From a virus: a DNA stretch of 27,212 nt. Shown here piece after piece: positions 16,594 to 21,829 of the stretch. The stretch spans positions 1-27,212 of the IMG/VR virus record IMGVR_UViG_3300028557_000164. One strand, 5' to 3'. Each line of letters starts with the position of its first letter. Within the stretch, counting starts at the first letter, position 1. The translations under genes and the position numbers were made by a program. Below the pieces are notes generated by a model. The model was not told the origin of the DNA. It made no database searches and saw only the letters and a list, made by a program, of their open reading frames with translations.

Positions 16594-16929
16594 TTAATAT
16601 TTTGGGGCGCAAGTTACATCCACCACAACGTCGGTTGTGAAGTTGTTGACCTTGCGTTTGCCATAAAGCATCACAGCGCGAAGGCCGCTGGATGTGCATT
16701 CAGTCACCGCGGTGATGACTTCGTTGCGCGACATTGGCTGCACCTGTTTATCCAGGATCAGTTGTTGTTGCGCGTCCAACGTTGTGTTGGGCGGTAGGCT
16801 GTTGCAGCCGGTCAAACAAAATGCAGCAACAGAAATCAAACACGCCAACACCAGCCAATTCCAGGCGCGTTGCCAGCGGTTAGGTTTGGCCCTGTACGGG
16901 CCTTCAATTTCGAAAGGTAAGCGTTTCAT
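16594..16929 (-). CDS. Early-region membrane lipoprotein, unknown
   Basis: A 111-residue protein starting at the ATG at 16929, which has AAGGGG 7-8 nt upstream; an earlier in-frame ATG at 16953 lies inside the neighbouring gene. A basic N terminus (residues 1-25, with R and K) precedes a hydrophobic span ending in the lipobox-like FCLTGC (cysteine near residue 42). The remainder is soluble, with DAQQQLILDKQVQP and a second Cys near the end. It fits a lipoprotein anchored in the envelope, or a single-span protein. It sits among early genes, not beside the endolysin, so a spanin role is uncertain. Superinfection exclusion would also fit. Confidence 0.65.
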   Translation of the reverse strand: MKRLPFEIEGPYRAKPNRWQRAWNWLVLACLISVAAFCLTGCNSLPPNTTLDAQQQLILDKQVQPMSRNEVITAVTECTSSGLRAVMLYGKRKVNNFTTDVVVDVTCAPKY

Positions 16930-16939
16930 GTTGATCCCC

Positions 16940-17152
16940 TTAAATGTTTGCAAGTTTTTGTGCGTAATTGATGGCCGCCGACAGCATGGCGCTGCCGTAG
17001 GTGCGAATGCTGCCGACGGGCAATTCCGCGTCGGTGTCCCACAACGTCACGGCGTAACCCGTGCTGATTTTTGTCACCAGGGCGGCAATGCCATATTCGG
17101 CATTGACGAACGTTGCGATTTGGTTGGGGTTGGTGATGGTGACGGCGTTCAT
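16940..17152 (-). CDS. Small early protein, unknown
   Basis: A 70-residue protein that starts inside the stop codon of the upstream gene (ATGA overlap). Its first half is beta-rich (AALVTKISTGYAVTLWDTD) and it ends in a helix with SAAINYAQKLANI. No motif is recognised. The tight coupling and codon use like the neighbours make it a real member of the leftward operon. Confidence 0.65.
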   Translation of the reverse strand: MNAVTITNPNQIATFVNAEYGIAALVTKISTGYAVTLWDTDAELPVGSIRTYGSAMLSAAINYAQKLANI

Positions 17153-17403
17153 GCTGCCACCCCGCTGGCGTTCAATTCGCCTTCCATGATTGCGAACAAA
17201 ACACCCTTGGCGCGGTTTAAGGTTTGACGGGCGCCTTCGGTATCACCAAACGCCATTTGTTCCTGGGCGTCGGACATTAAGCCAGCCACAATCATGTTGG
17301 CGCCGCTTAATTTGTAGGTGATTGAATCGGTGACAGATTCCAAGAAATTTTGGAAGTTGCAGCCATACATTTGTATGTCGCGGTTTGATTGGTTTGCATT
17401 CAT
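17149..17403 (-). CDS. Small helical early protein, unknown
   Basis: An 84-residue, mainly helical protein with a tetratricopeptide-like stretch (AQEQMAFGDTEGARQTLNRA, residues about 46-65). Family assignment is not possible. It is the first gene after a well-formed reverse-strand promoter (TTGACT-18-TATACT at 17473-17444), and its ribosome site AAAAAGGAAAT lies in a leader similar to that of the LPD29 gene. So it probably heads a second transcription unit feeding the downstream recombination genes. Confidence 0.68.
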   Translation of the reverse strand: MNANQSNRDIQMYGCNFQNFLESVTDSITYKLSGANMIVAGLMSDAQEQMAFGDTEGARQTLNRAKGVLFAIMEGELNASGVAA

Positions 17404-17443
17404 TTCAATTTCCTTTTTAAAAGACCGTTTCCGGCATGGTTTC

Positions 17444-17473
17444 AGTATAAGCCCGCTTAACCAAAAAAGTCAA
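17444..17473 (-). promoter_or_regulatory. Sigma70-like promoter, leftward (P2)
   Basis: Reading the reverse strand, TTGACT (17473-17468) and TATACT (17449-17444) are 18 nt apart. Each hexamer matches the sigma70 consensus in 5 of 6 positions. The start would be near 17437, giving a leader of about 35 nt before the ATG at 17403. The site contains a forward-strand CTTAAC at 17456-17461, a motif repeated in the divergent control region. Confidence 0.6.
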
Positions 17474-17618
17474 CAGAACTTGCAAATATTTTTGCAAACC
17501 CTTCGCGGACTGCTATTGCTTCGCGCAATTCTTTTTCGCTGGCGCGTTCAAAATACACGCCACCCAGGTACGTGGCAAAGAAAACTTTGCCAGCCCGATG
17601 TACTCTAAAAATTTTCAC
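17457..17618 (-). CDS. 53-residue early protein with GTG start, unknown
   Basis: A short frame that I translated by hand on the reverse strand. GTG at 17618 is preceded by AAGGGG at 7-8 nt, and the frame ends in TAA at 17457. The product opens with beta-like segments (KIFRVHRAGKVFFATYLGG), continues with a charged helix (RASEKELREAIAVREGF) and ends hydrophobic. The basic strand-plus-helix form would suit a small DNA-binding protein, but no family is recognised. The -35 of the next promoter lies inside its last codons, so this gene and the promoter share DNA. Confidence 0.6.
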   Translation of the reverse strand: MKIFRVHRAGKVFFATYLGGVYFERASEKELREAIAVREGFAKIFASSVDFFG

Positions 17619-17628
17619 GTTGTTCCCC

Positions 17629-17727
17629 TTAAAACATTGCCATGGCCAGCCACAGCAAAACGTAGATCACAGGCGCCGCAATCAGCGCCATGACCACAAC
17701 TTCCCAATCGGTTGGTTCGCGGTTCAT
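17629..17727 (-). CDS. 32-residue single-span membrane microprotein (second)
   Basis: A short frame on the reverse strand starting at the ATG at 17727, with a near-perfect AAGGAGG ribosome site about 5 nt upstream. The first 9 residues are charged (MNREPTDWE) and the rest is a hydrophobic helix (VVVMALIAAPVIYVLLWLAM). It lies between the LPD29 gene and the GTG-start gene with 10 nt on each side. A longer open frame runs upstream to 18000 but lies antisense-frame across the LPD29 gene, so only this part is likely translated. It has no sequence similarity to the other 32-residue peptide beyond hydrophobicity. Confidence 0.62.
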   Translation of the reverse strand: MNREPTDWEVVVMALIAAPVIYVLLWLAMAMF

Positions 17728-17737
17728 GGCGTCCTCC

Positions 17738-18289
17738 TTATGCTGCCAACCGGCCAACGGCGCCGTAACCGTAACCATCGTCACCCAGGAACCCGACACG
17801 GGCCAGGGTGGCGCTTTCGCTGGTGGCCACCAGGCTGATTTCGGAAACCTTGGCCATGATGCGGCGGTTGGTTTCGTAATCCAGCCGGTCGGCGATGTAT
17901 GCGCCATAAACGCCGCCACCGGTGATTGCTGGCATTGCGTAACCGTAGTATTCGCAAGCAGCCCGCACATTGCTTTCCAAAAATCCAAGGCTGAAATCAC
18001 GGTTTACAAAAATAAAGTCAGCGCCGAACCGAACTTCGTTGCCATCCAGGCTGCCGTAATTCAGACCTTTGTAATCTGTCATTCCGTCGAAGTAAGCGCC
18101 TTCGAACATACCGGCCACGGCTTTGACTTGTTCGTAAGTTGGGCCGTCGGTGTAACGAATGTTGATGCTGGCGCCGCCAGAATAGACGCTAGAACGAACG
18201 CTGAATTTCACACCTGGGAATGATTCTCTGAGTGCTGCACGAATCAATTTTGCAGTTTCAGAGCAAGAGAGGTATTCACGATTTGACAT
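17738..18289 (-). CDS. LPD29-domain early protein
   Basis: A 183-residue protein and the first gene of the leftward early unit. Residues 8-72 match the large polyvalent protein-associated domain 29 pattern: SCSETAKLIRAALRESFPG, KFSVRSSVYSGGASINIRY, DGPTYEQV and AYFDGM. The remainder is Tyr/Gly-rich with no known motif. In other elements LPD29 is one module of very large polyvalent proteins delivered to or made early in the host. Here it stands nearly alone. Its ribosome site AAAGGAAATC lies in a leader similar to that of the 17403 gene. The molecular function of LPD29 is not established as far as I know. Confidence 0.8.
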   Translation of the reverse strand: MSNREYLSCSETAKLIRAALRESFPGVKFSVRSSVYSGGASINIRYTDGPTYEQVKAVAGMFEGAYFDGMTDYKGLNYGSLDGNEVRFGADFIFVNRDFSLGFLESNVRAACEYYGYAMPAITGGGVYGAYIADRLDYETNRRIMAKVSEISLVATSESATLARVGFLGDDGYGYGAVGRLAA

Positions 18290-18337
18290 TTTGATTTCCT
18301 TTAAAAGACCCCGTGCAATTCGCTAGGGCATGACTGA

Positions 18338-18366
18338 ATGTTAAGCCAACTAAACCAACATTGCAA
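18338..18366 (-). promoter_or_regulatory. Leftward early promoter (P1)
   Basis: On the reverse strand TTGCAA (18366-18361) and TAACAT (18343-18338) are 17 nt apart, each matching sigma70 consensus in 4 of 6 positions. The predicted start near 18331 gives a leader of about 42 nt for the LPD29 gene. The -10 lies in the words GGCTTAACAT, which is nearly the same as that of the rightward promoter. Confidence 0.5.
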
Positions 18367-18438
18367 CAACTATTTGTAAAGCCCCCTTAACTTTGAGGGG
18401 ATTTGTTGCTATTGACATACAACGCAAGGCCGCTTAAC
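18340..18438. promoter_or_regulatory. Candidate operator cluster (CTTAAC motifs)
   Basis: The hexamer CTTAAC occurs at 18386-18391 and 18433-18438 on the forward strand, and as GTTAAG at 18340-18345. A fourth copy lies in promoter P2 at 17456-17461. Two copies overlap -10 boxes (P1 and the rightward promoter). The middle copy is the left part of an imperfect dyad, CCCCTTAACTTTGAGGGG (18383-18400). A Cro-like protein is encoded immediately downstream, so these are plausible operators. This is inference; no binding data can be seen. Confidence 0.45.
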
Positions 18439-18440
18439 AT
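18412..18440 (+). promoter_or_regulatory. Rightward early promoter (P3)
   Basis: TTGACA (18412-18417, perfect) and TAACAT (18435-18440, 4 of 6) are exactly 17 nt apart. The predicted transcription start falls at about 18446-18448, on top of the ATG of the Cro-like gene (18447). The mRNA would be leaderless or nearly so. Confidence 0.65.
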
Positions 18441-18446
18441 GGAAAG

Positions 18447-18605
18447 ATGGACAAAGAAAAAGCAATCAAACTGGCTGGATCGGCCAAGGCGCTTGCCGAA
18501 CTGTTGGGGATCACCAGGGCGGCAGTCAGTCAATGGGGGAACGATGTTCCACCGGCACGGGTGTGGCAATTGAAAGCGTTGCGTCCCAAATGGTTTAAGA
18601 GATAA
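18447..18605 (+). CDS. Cro-like helix-turn-helix regulator
   Basis: A 52-residue DNA-binding protein translated by hand from ATG 18447. The helix-turn-helix spans about residues 13-33 (AKALAELLGITRAAVSQW), followed by NDVPPARVWQL, matching the Cro/YdaS type where the pattern G-x-T-R-A-A-V-S-Q-W marks the recognition helix. Short length (P22 Cro is 61 residues) and a basic C terminus (RPKWFKR) agree. It is the first gene of the rightward early operon and probably represses the divergent promoters beside it. No partner CI-type repressor is visible in the window. Confidence 0.8.
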   Translation: MDKEKAIKLAGSAKALAELLGITRAAVSQWGNDVPPARVWQLKALRPKWFKR

Positions 18606-18709
18606 AATTTTTTGTGAAGCACGGATAGGGTGGAAGTCATGAGCCACCCGAAAAGCGACCCACCCGCCTTCCGATGTTTCCTTTTTTGGGTGGGATGAAA
18701 GGTGGGTTA
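18606..18709 (+). promoter_or_regulatory. Leader with competing GGGTGG hairpins and a possible leader peptide
   Basis: Between the Cro-like gene and the DUF1376 gene, GGGTGG (18628-18633) can pair with CCACCC (18644-18649), and CCCACCC (18659-18665) can pair with GGGTGGG (18688-18694). GGTGGG (18701-18706), which overlaps the ribosome binding region of the next gene, can also pair with either C-rich arm. A 19-codon frame (18639-18698) with GGTGGA upstream ends in an ATGA junction. Alternative pairings could control access to the downstream ribosome site. This is inference from pairing only. Confidence 0.35.
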
Positions 18710-19462
18710 ATGCACTATTACCAATTCAACATCGGTGACTATCAAAGTCACACCGCGCACCTGGATGAATCAGAAGATTTGGCATATCGCCGAATGCTTG
18801 ATTGGTGTTACCTTCACGAAAAACCGTTGCCGGAAGACGTTGGCGAAGTTGCCAGGTTAATTCGTATGCGTTCGCATTCCGAAAGCATTGCGAACGTGCT
18901 GCGTGAATTCTTTGAATTGATCGACGGCGGCTGGTGGTCGGAACGTGTTGGCTGTGAAATTCAAGCCATCCAGGACAAAAGCGAAAAGGCCAAAGCCAGC
19001 GCCCAGGCGCGTTGGAATGCGACCGCAATGCGACCGCATAGCGAAAGCAATGCTATACAAGACCCAAGACCCAAGACCCAAGATACAAAACCCAAGAAAA
19101 CAAAGGCGGTTGTCACCGCCACGCCTGACGGCGTTTCAAATGATGTTTGGGAATCGTTTTTGGCTATCAGGAAGGCCAGGCGGGCGCCTTTGACTACCGT
19201 GGCCTTGGCGGGGATTGAAAAAGAGGCCCAAAGGGCTGGATTCACGTTGGAACAGGCATTGGCGATGTGTTGCACCCGTGGTTGGCAAAGTTTCAAAGCC
19301 AGTTGGGCAAAAGACCAGGTGACCTCATCGGAAGCCAGGCAGAACGCAATGGGCGAATTGACCCGCGGCTTGGCGACCCCAAAACCCGCGCCAGCCCCAT
19401 TTTGGGCAAAACCCGAACAAACCGTGGAGGTGTCCCATGTGGAACGCAAGCGACTTTTGTGA
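18710..19462 (+). CDS. DUF1376 / DnaT-like phage replication protein
   Basis: A 250-residue protein probably involved in starting phage DNA replication. Residues 1-75 are a DUF1376 domain (YYQFNIGDYQSHTAHLDESE, then AYRRMLDWCY). Residues about 90-135 form a low-complexity linker. Residues about 138-200 (GVSNDVWESFLAIRKARRAP, then CTRGWQSFKASW) match the C-terminal DNA-binding region of phage replication proteins of the DnaT type. I chose ATG 18710 because AAAGG ends 7 nt upstream and because the domain starts here; two earlier in-frame ATGs (18674, 18695) are possible. The linker DNA holds tandem repeats listed separately. Its end overlaps the next gene by 26 nt. Confidence 0.82.
   Translation: MHYYQFNIGDYQSHTAHLDESEDLAYRRMLDWCYLHEKPLPEDVGEVARLIRMRSHSESIANVLREFFELIDGGWWSERVGCEIQAIQDKSEKAKASAQARWNATAMRPHSESNAIQDPRPKTQDTKPKKTKAVVTATPDGVSNDVWESFLAIRKARRAPLTTVALAGIEKEAQRAGFTLEQALAMCCTRGWQSFKASWAKDQVTSSEARQNAMGELTRGLATPKPAPAPFWAKPEQTVEVSHVERKRLL
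19017..19081 (+). repeat. Tandem repeats in the replication gene (candidate origin)
   Basis: ATGCGACCGCA occurs twice in tandem (19017-19027, 19028-19038), and GACCCAA occurs three times in tandem (19061-19081). An A-rich stretch follows (to about 19104). The repeats encode the flexible linker of the DUF1376 protein. Lambda places its origin iterons inside gene O in the same way, so this may be the replication origin. That role is inference. Confidence 0.45.
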
Positions 19463-19826
19463 TGCCGACAGCGGCTTTGATTACGTGTTCAGCAAAATGA
19501 ACGCGATTTACGGCGCCACGTTTGCCAACCATTGGCGCGATGTTGACCCTAACCTGGTTCGACAGGTGTGGATAGATGAATGTAGGCGTGGACTAACTTA
19601 TCGGCCAAAAATGGATTACGCTTTGAAGCACATGAACCCTGACCGGCCACCATCGGCTTTGGCGTTTGCTAAGTTACTGAACGACGGCCCGCGAATTCCT
19701 GACAAGCCTGAAACAATGATAACCAGGCAGCCGACATTGCACGAACAAATTGCAACCGAAAAAGCAAAAAACGAAGCATTGGCCAAGTTGCGCGAAATCA
19801 CCCAACAAATGAGGATGCCTAAATGA
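19437..19826 (+). CDS. Putative helicase loader (lambda P-like)
   Basis: A 129-residue protein directly after the DUF1376 replication protein, the usual place for a helicase loader. It has FSKMNAIYGATFANHW near residue 18, VWIDECRRGLTY near residue 44 and PPSALAFAKLLNDGP near residue 71. Such W, RGL and PP.A.EF.L landmarks recur in lambda P-type loaders, though lambda P is longer (233 residues), so this would be a short form. A GGAGGT site lies 7 nt before the ATG. The C terminus is a charged helix. Family assignment is moderate. Confidence 0.6.
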   Translation: MWNASDFCDADSGFDYVFSKMNAIYGATFANHWRDVDPNLVRQVWIDECRRGLTYRPKMDYALKHMNPDRPPSALAFAKLLNDGPRIPDKPETMITRQPTLHEQIATEKAKNEALAKLREITQQMRMPK

Positions 19827-20134
19827 CGAAAAACCAAGGGCATTTGTTGTTAAACAAACTTCAGGAGGGGCAAACTTTTGACTTCGACCAAATCACCGCA
19901 GCCCTTATCGCAACCGGCGACCTTGCTGGATGGCGAGAAACCAACCTGGTCGGAAGCCTGGCGGCGGAAATGCGAAGCCAGGGATTGGTTGCGCCGATTC
20001 AAGATTCACCAGCGCGAGAGGGGGACGAAGTTCGCCAACTTTTGGTGGCTGCAAACGATAGAGAAAATCGAAAAAATCCGCGGCCCTGGTGCAGCGCTTA
20101 CATTGCGGCAAGATATGAACAAGGTCAAAAATGA
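19823..20134 (+). CDS. Possible early protein, frame overlapping the DUF7696-like gene
   Basis: A 103-residue frame. Its ATG lies in an ATGA overlap with the preceding stop, with GAGG 9 nt upstream, and its TGA lies in an ATGA overlap with the next gene. These two junctions argue that it is translated. The N-terminal 35 residues look natural (HLLLNKLQEGQTFDFDQI, ALIATGDL). The remainder shares DNA with a different forward frame (19878-20162) that is better supported. Either both proteins are made, or only the first part of this one is conserved. Function unknown. Confidence 0.45.
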   Translation: MTKNQGHLLLNKLQEGQTFDFDQITAALIATGDLAGWRETNLVGSLAAEMRSQGLVAPIQDSPAREGDEVRQLLVAANDRENRKNPRPWCSAYIAARYEQGQK

Positions 20135-20162
20135 GAGCAGCCAGGATCGACGCAAACCATGA
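19878..20162 (+). CDS. DUF7696-like early protein (TTG start)
   Basis: A 94-residue protein reading from TTG 19878, which has a perfect AGGAGG ribosome site (19863-19868) 9 nt upstream. The product contains PATLLDGEKPTWSEAWRRKC and EARDWLRRF, a pattern I recognise from small phage proteins of the DUF7696 type (ATLLDG...EWR.ECEAR). IEKIRGPGAALTLRQDMN follows, agreeing with the family's RG..A...LR block. Function is unknown. It overlaps the 103-residue frame over most of its length and the first 32 nt of the VRR-NUC gene. Confidence 0.7.
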   Translation: MTSTKSPQPLSQPATLLDGEKPTWSEAWRRKCEARDWLRRFKIHQRERGTKFANFWWLQTIEKIEKIRGPGAALTLRQDMNKVKNESSQDRRKP

Positions 20163-20418
20163 ACAAGTTGTATTGGCATTACGCACGGCTGGCGCTACGG
20201 TTCAATCTTTGGCGGCTGTTGGCCAAGGTGTACCTGATTTGCTTGTGGGATTTCAAGGAAAGACGTTGCTTATGGAAATTAAAGATGGCCGCAAAACGCC
20301 TTCGGAACGTCGATTGACGGAAGATCAACTGAAGTGGCACGGCGCCTGGCGCGGCGGCCCCTTGGCCGTTGTGGACGGGGTGGATGCTGCTTTGCGGATG
20401 TTGGGGGTTATGAAGTGA
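20131..20418 (+). CDS. VRR-NUC domain nuclease
   Basis: A 95-residue stand-alone VRR-NUC protein of the PD-(D/E)xK superfamily. Seen: RIDANHEQVVLALRTAGA, then GQGVPDLLVGFQGKTLLMEI with Asp36, Glu49 and Lys51 as the likely catalytic set. In other phages such proteins act on branched or junction DNA. The ATG is in an ATGA junction with the upstream frame, with AAGG nearby. The end overlaps the GTG start of the ninB-like gene (GTGA). It belongs with NinB and the YbcO-like protein to a recombination and repair group. Confidence 0.88.
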   Translation: MRAARIDANHEQVVLALRTAGATVQSLAAVGQGVPDLLVGFQGKTLLMEIKDGRKTPSERRLTEDQLKWHGAWRGGPLAVVDGVDAALRMLGVMK

Positions 20419-20816
20419 TTTACGAACTACACAACGCGCAGCAAGCCAAAGTTTTGATGGATAACATTTGGCCTGAAGTCAAAAACAATTTGATGGCTGG
20501 CCACAAAATGCGCCTGGAAATCAAGCGGGCTACCAGGTCAAGCGATCAAAACGATATGTTTCACGCCATCATCCACCAAATTTACTTGGCCATGCGCGTG
20601 GCCGGTTCCACCTGGTCGGCTGACGATTGGAAACGCCTGTTGATTGACCAATGGGCGCACGAAACTGACCGCAAGATCGGCAAGGTATCGCCAAGCCTGG
20701 ATGGTCAACGGGTTGTCCAGTTGGGTTGGCAAACGCACAAATTTACCATTCCCGACGCCATCGAATTTATTGAATGGCTGTTGGCTTGGTGCGCGGAAAA
20801 AGGTATCGAAGCGTGA
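20415..20816 (+). CDS. ninB: NinB-family recombination protein
   Basis: A 133-residue protein of the lambda NinB (Orf) family, which binds single-stranded DNA and can stand in for RecFOR in recombination. Seen: MRLEIKRATRSSDQNDMFHA (residues about 32-51), IHQIYLAMR, then DDWKRLLIDQW and LLAWCAEKGIEA at the C terminus. The frame could extend upstream to ATG 20334 inside VRR-NUC, but GTG 20415 sits in a GTGA overlap with the VRR-NUC stop and is the family's start. Length is close to lambda NinB (146). Its stop overlaps the next start (GTGA). Confidence 0.88.
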   Translation: MIYELHNAQQAKVLMDNIWPEVKNNLMAGHKMRLEIKRATRSSDQNDMFHAIIHQIYLAMRVAGSTWSADDWKRLLIDQWAHETDRKIGKVSPSLDGQRVVQLGWQTHKFTIPDAIEFIEWLLAWCAEKGIEA

Positions 20817-21193
20817 CCGGCTGGCGCAAGAAACAAATTATGCAAATGCAAAAACACCCCTACATTCGAAGCAAAAAATTGTTGCGCCTGGTGGCCAGCC
20901 TGGATTGCCAATTGTGCGGCAGCGGTCATTTTGTCCAGGCAGCACATACAAATTGGGGTGGTGGCAAAGGCCGCGGTATCAAGGCCGACGACAACCTGAC
21001 GGCGGCGCTTTGTATGTCATGCCACCACGATATTGACCAGGGCGCCCAATGGACGAAGCGGGAACGCCAACAAGCCTGGTGGGTGGCGCACAAAAAAACG
21101 GTCGATTGCCTGGTTGACAATTGCCAATGGCCGGTTGACGTCCCAATCCCAAATGATGCAGAATGGGAACGGCTTTTTGAGCCGTTGCTTTAA
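20813..21193 (+). CDS. YbcO-like (DUF1364) zinc nuclease
   Basis: A 126-residue protein with the DUF1364/YbcO layout: CQLCG (residues about 32-36), AAHTNWGGGKGRGIKADDN, and CMSCHHDID, which form a zinc-bound HNH-like nuclease core. The family takes the place of Rap or RusA junction resolvases near ninB in lambdoid phages. GTG 20813 is in a GTGA overlap with ninB; ATG 20840 is an alternative but leaves a gap. It is the last gene before a strong terminator, so it closes the rightward early operon. Confidence 0.85.
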   Translation: MTGWRKKQIMQMQKHPYIRSKKLLRLVASLDCQLCGSGHFVQAAHTNWGGGKGRGIKADDNLTAALCMSCHHDIDQGAQWTKRERQQAWWVAHKKTVDCLVDNCQWPVDVPIPNDAEWERLFEPLL

Positions 21194-21194
21194 T

Positions 21195-21220
21195 CGGGGG
21201 TTTCGGCCCCCGCTTTTTTC
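21195..21220 (+). terminator. Rho-independent terminator
   Basis: CGGGGG (21195-21200) pairs with CCCCCG (21207-21212) around a 6-nt loop, followed by C and six T (21213-21219). It ends the rightward early operon two bases after the YbcO-like stop codon. Confidence 0.9.
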
Positions 21221-21235
21221 CTTTATCATCGCCAC

Positions 21236-21595
21236 ATGGAAAACGACGCATCCGAATTTATTGCCGCATTACTGCATAGCAGTACGGTGACACATTTCAT
21301 GCACCTATCGACCGATTCCTATTCGGTACATAAGGCGCTGGGAAAATATTACGTCGAAATTATTGACCTGGCAGACGATTTTGCCGAATCTTTCCAAGGC
21401 AGATACGAGAAAATTAAAAAGTACCCTGAAGAATTCCACAACGCCAAAGACCCTGTTAAATATTTGGAATCGTTGTTAAAGTTTGTGGACGAAGCCAGGG
21501 AAGACTTGCCCCAAGATTCTGAACTTCAGAATATCATTGACGAAATCGTTTCGTTAATTGACAAAACGTTGTATCGTTTGAAATTCCTAAACTGA
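21236..21595 (+). CDS. DUF5856-family protein
   Basis: A 119-residue acidic helical protein. AALLHSSTVTHFMHLSTDSY followed by HKALGKYYVEIIDLADDFAE is the pattern I associate with DUF5856, phage proteins that look like short four-helix bundles with conserved His and Glu residues (Dps-like in shape). No function is known to me. It starts the packaging-side operon directly after the terminator. No ribosome site precedes the ATG; instead TATCAT lies 6 nt upstream (21224-21229), a possible -10 for a leaderless message. Confidence 0.75.
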   Translation: MENDASEFIAALLHSSTVTHFMHLSTDSYSVHKALGKYYVEIIDLADDFAESFQGRYEKIKKYPEEFHNAKDPVKYLESLLKFVDEAREDLPQDSELQNIIDEIVSLIDKTLYRLKFLN

Positions 21596-21607
21596 AAGGA
21601 AAAAACC

Positions 21608-21829
21608 ATGAACAAAGATAACGCCGAAATGCAGCCCAAGGGCTATGGTACTAGCGCCAAGGCGCCCGCTGGCGCAACTGCCAGCGACAAAACTGGTGAA
21701 CGCATGGAACGCGTTGTGAACGGTGTTGCCATGGGCAAAGCCGACGCAACTGGCCCTGACCACAAATTTGACGGTGGCCGCAGCAAGGGCGTTTGCTACA
21801 CGCACGGTCGCAAGTCGTACCAAAAATAA
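21608..21829 (+). CDS. Small Gly/Lys-rich protein, unknown
   Basis: A 73-residue protein with AAAGGA 7 nt before the ATG. It is disordered in style, with GYGTSAKAPAGATAS, GERMERVVNGVAMGKADATG and a C-terminal GRSKGVCYTHGRKSYQK. No family is recognised. Its stop overlaps the ATG of the zeta-toxin-like gene by one base, so the two may be co-translated. An antitoxin role for that gene is possible only by position. Confidence 0.65.
   Translation: MNKDNAEMQPKGYGTSAKAPAGATASDKTGERMERVVNGVAMGKADATGPDHKFDGGRSKGVCYTHGRKSYQK

Noticed and set aside
17470-17500. TTGCAAA direct repeat within the 53-residue gene
   Set aside because: Two copies in an AT-rich stretch (separated by a few bases) can arise by chance; no further copies in a regular array.
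17690-18223. A 177-codon forward frame
   Set aside because: Antisense to the LPD29 gene, whose domain pattern is clear.
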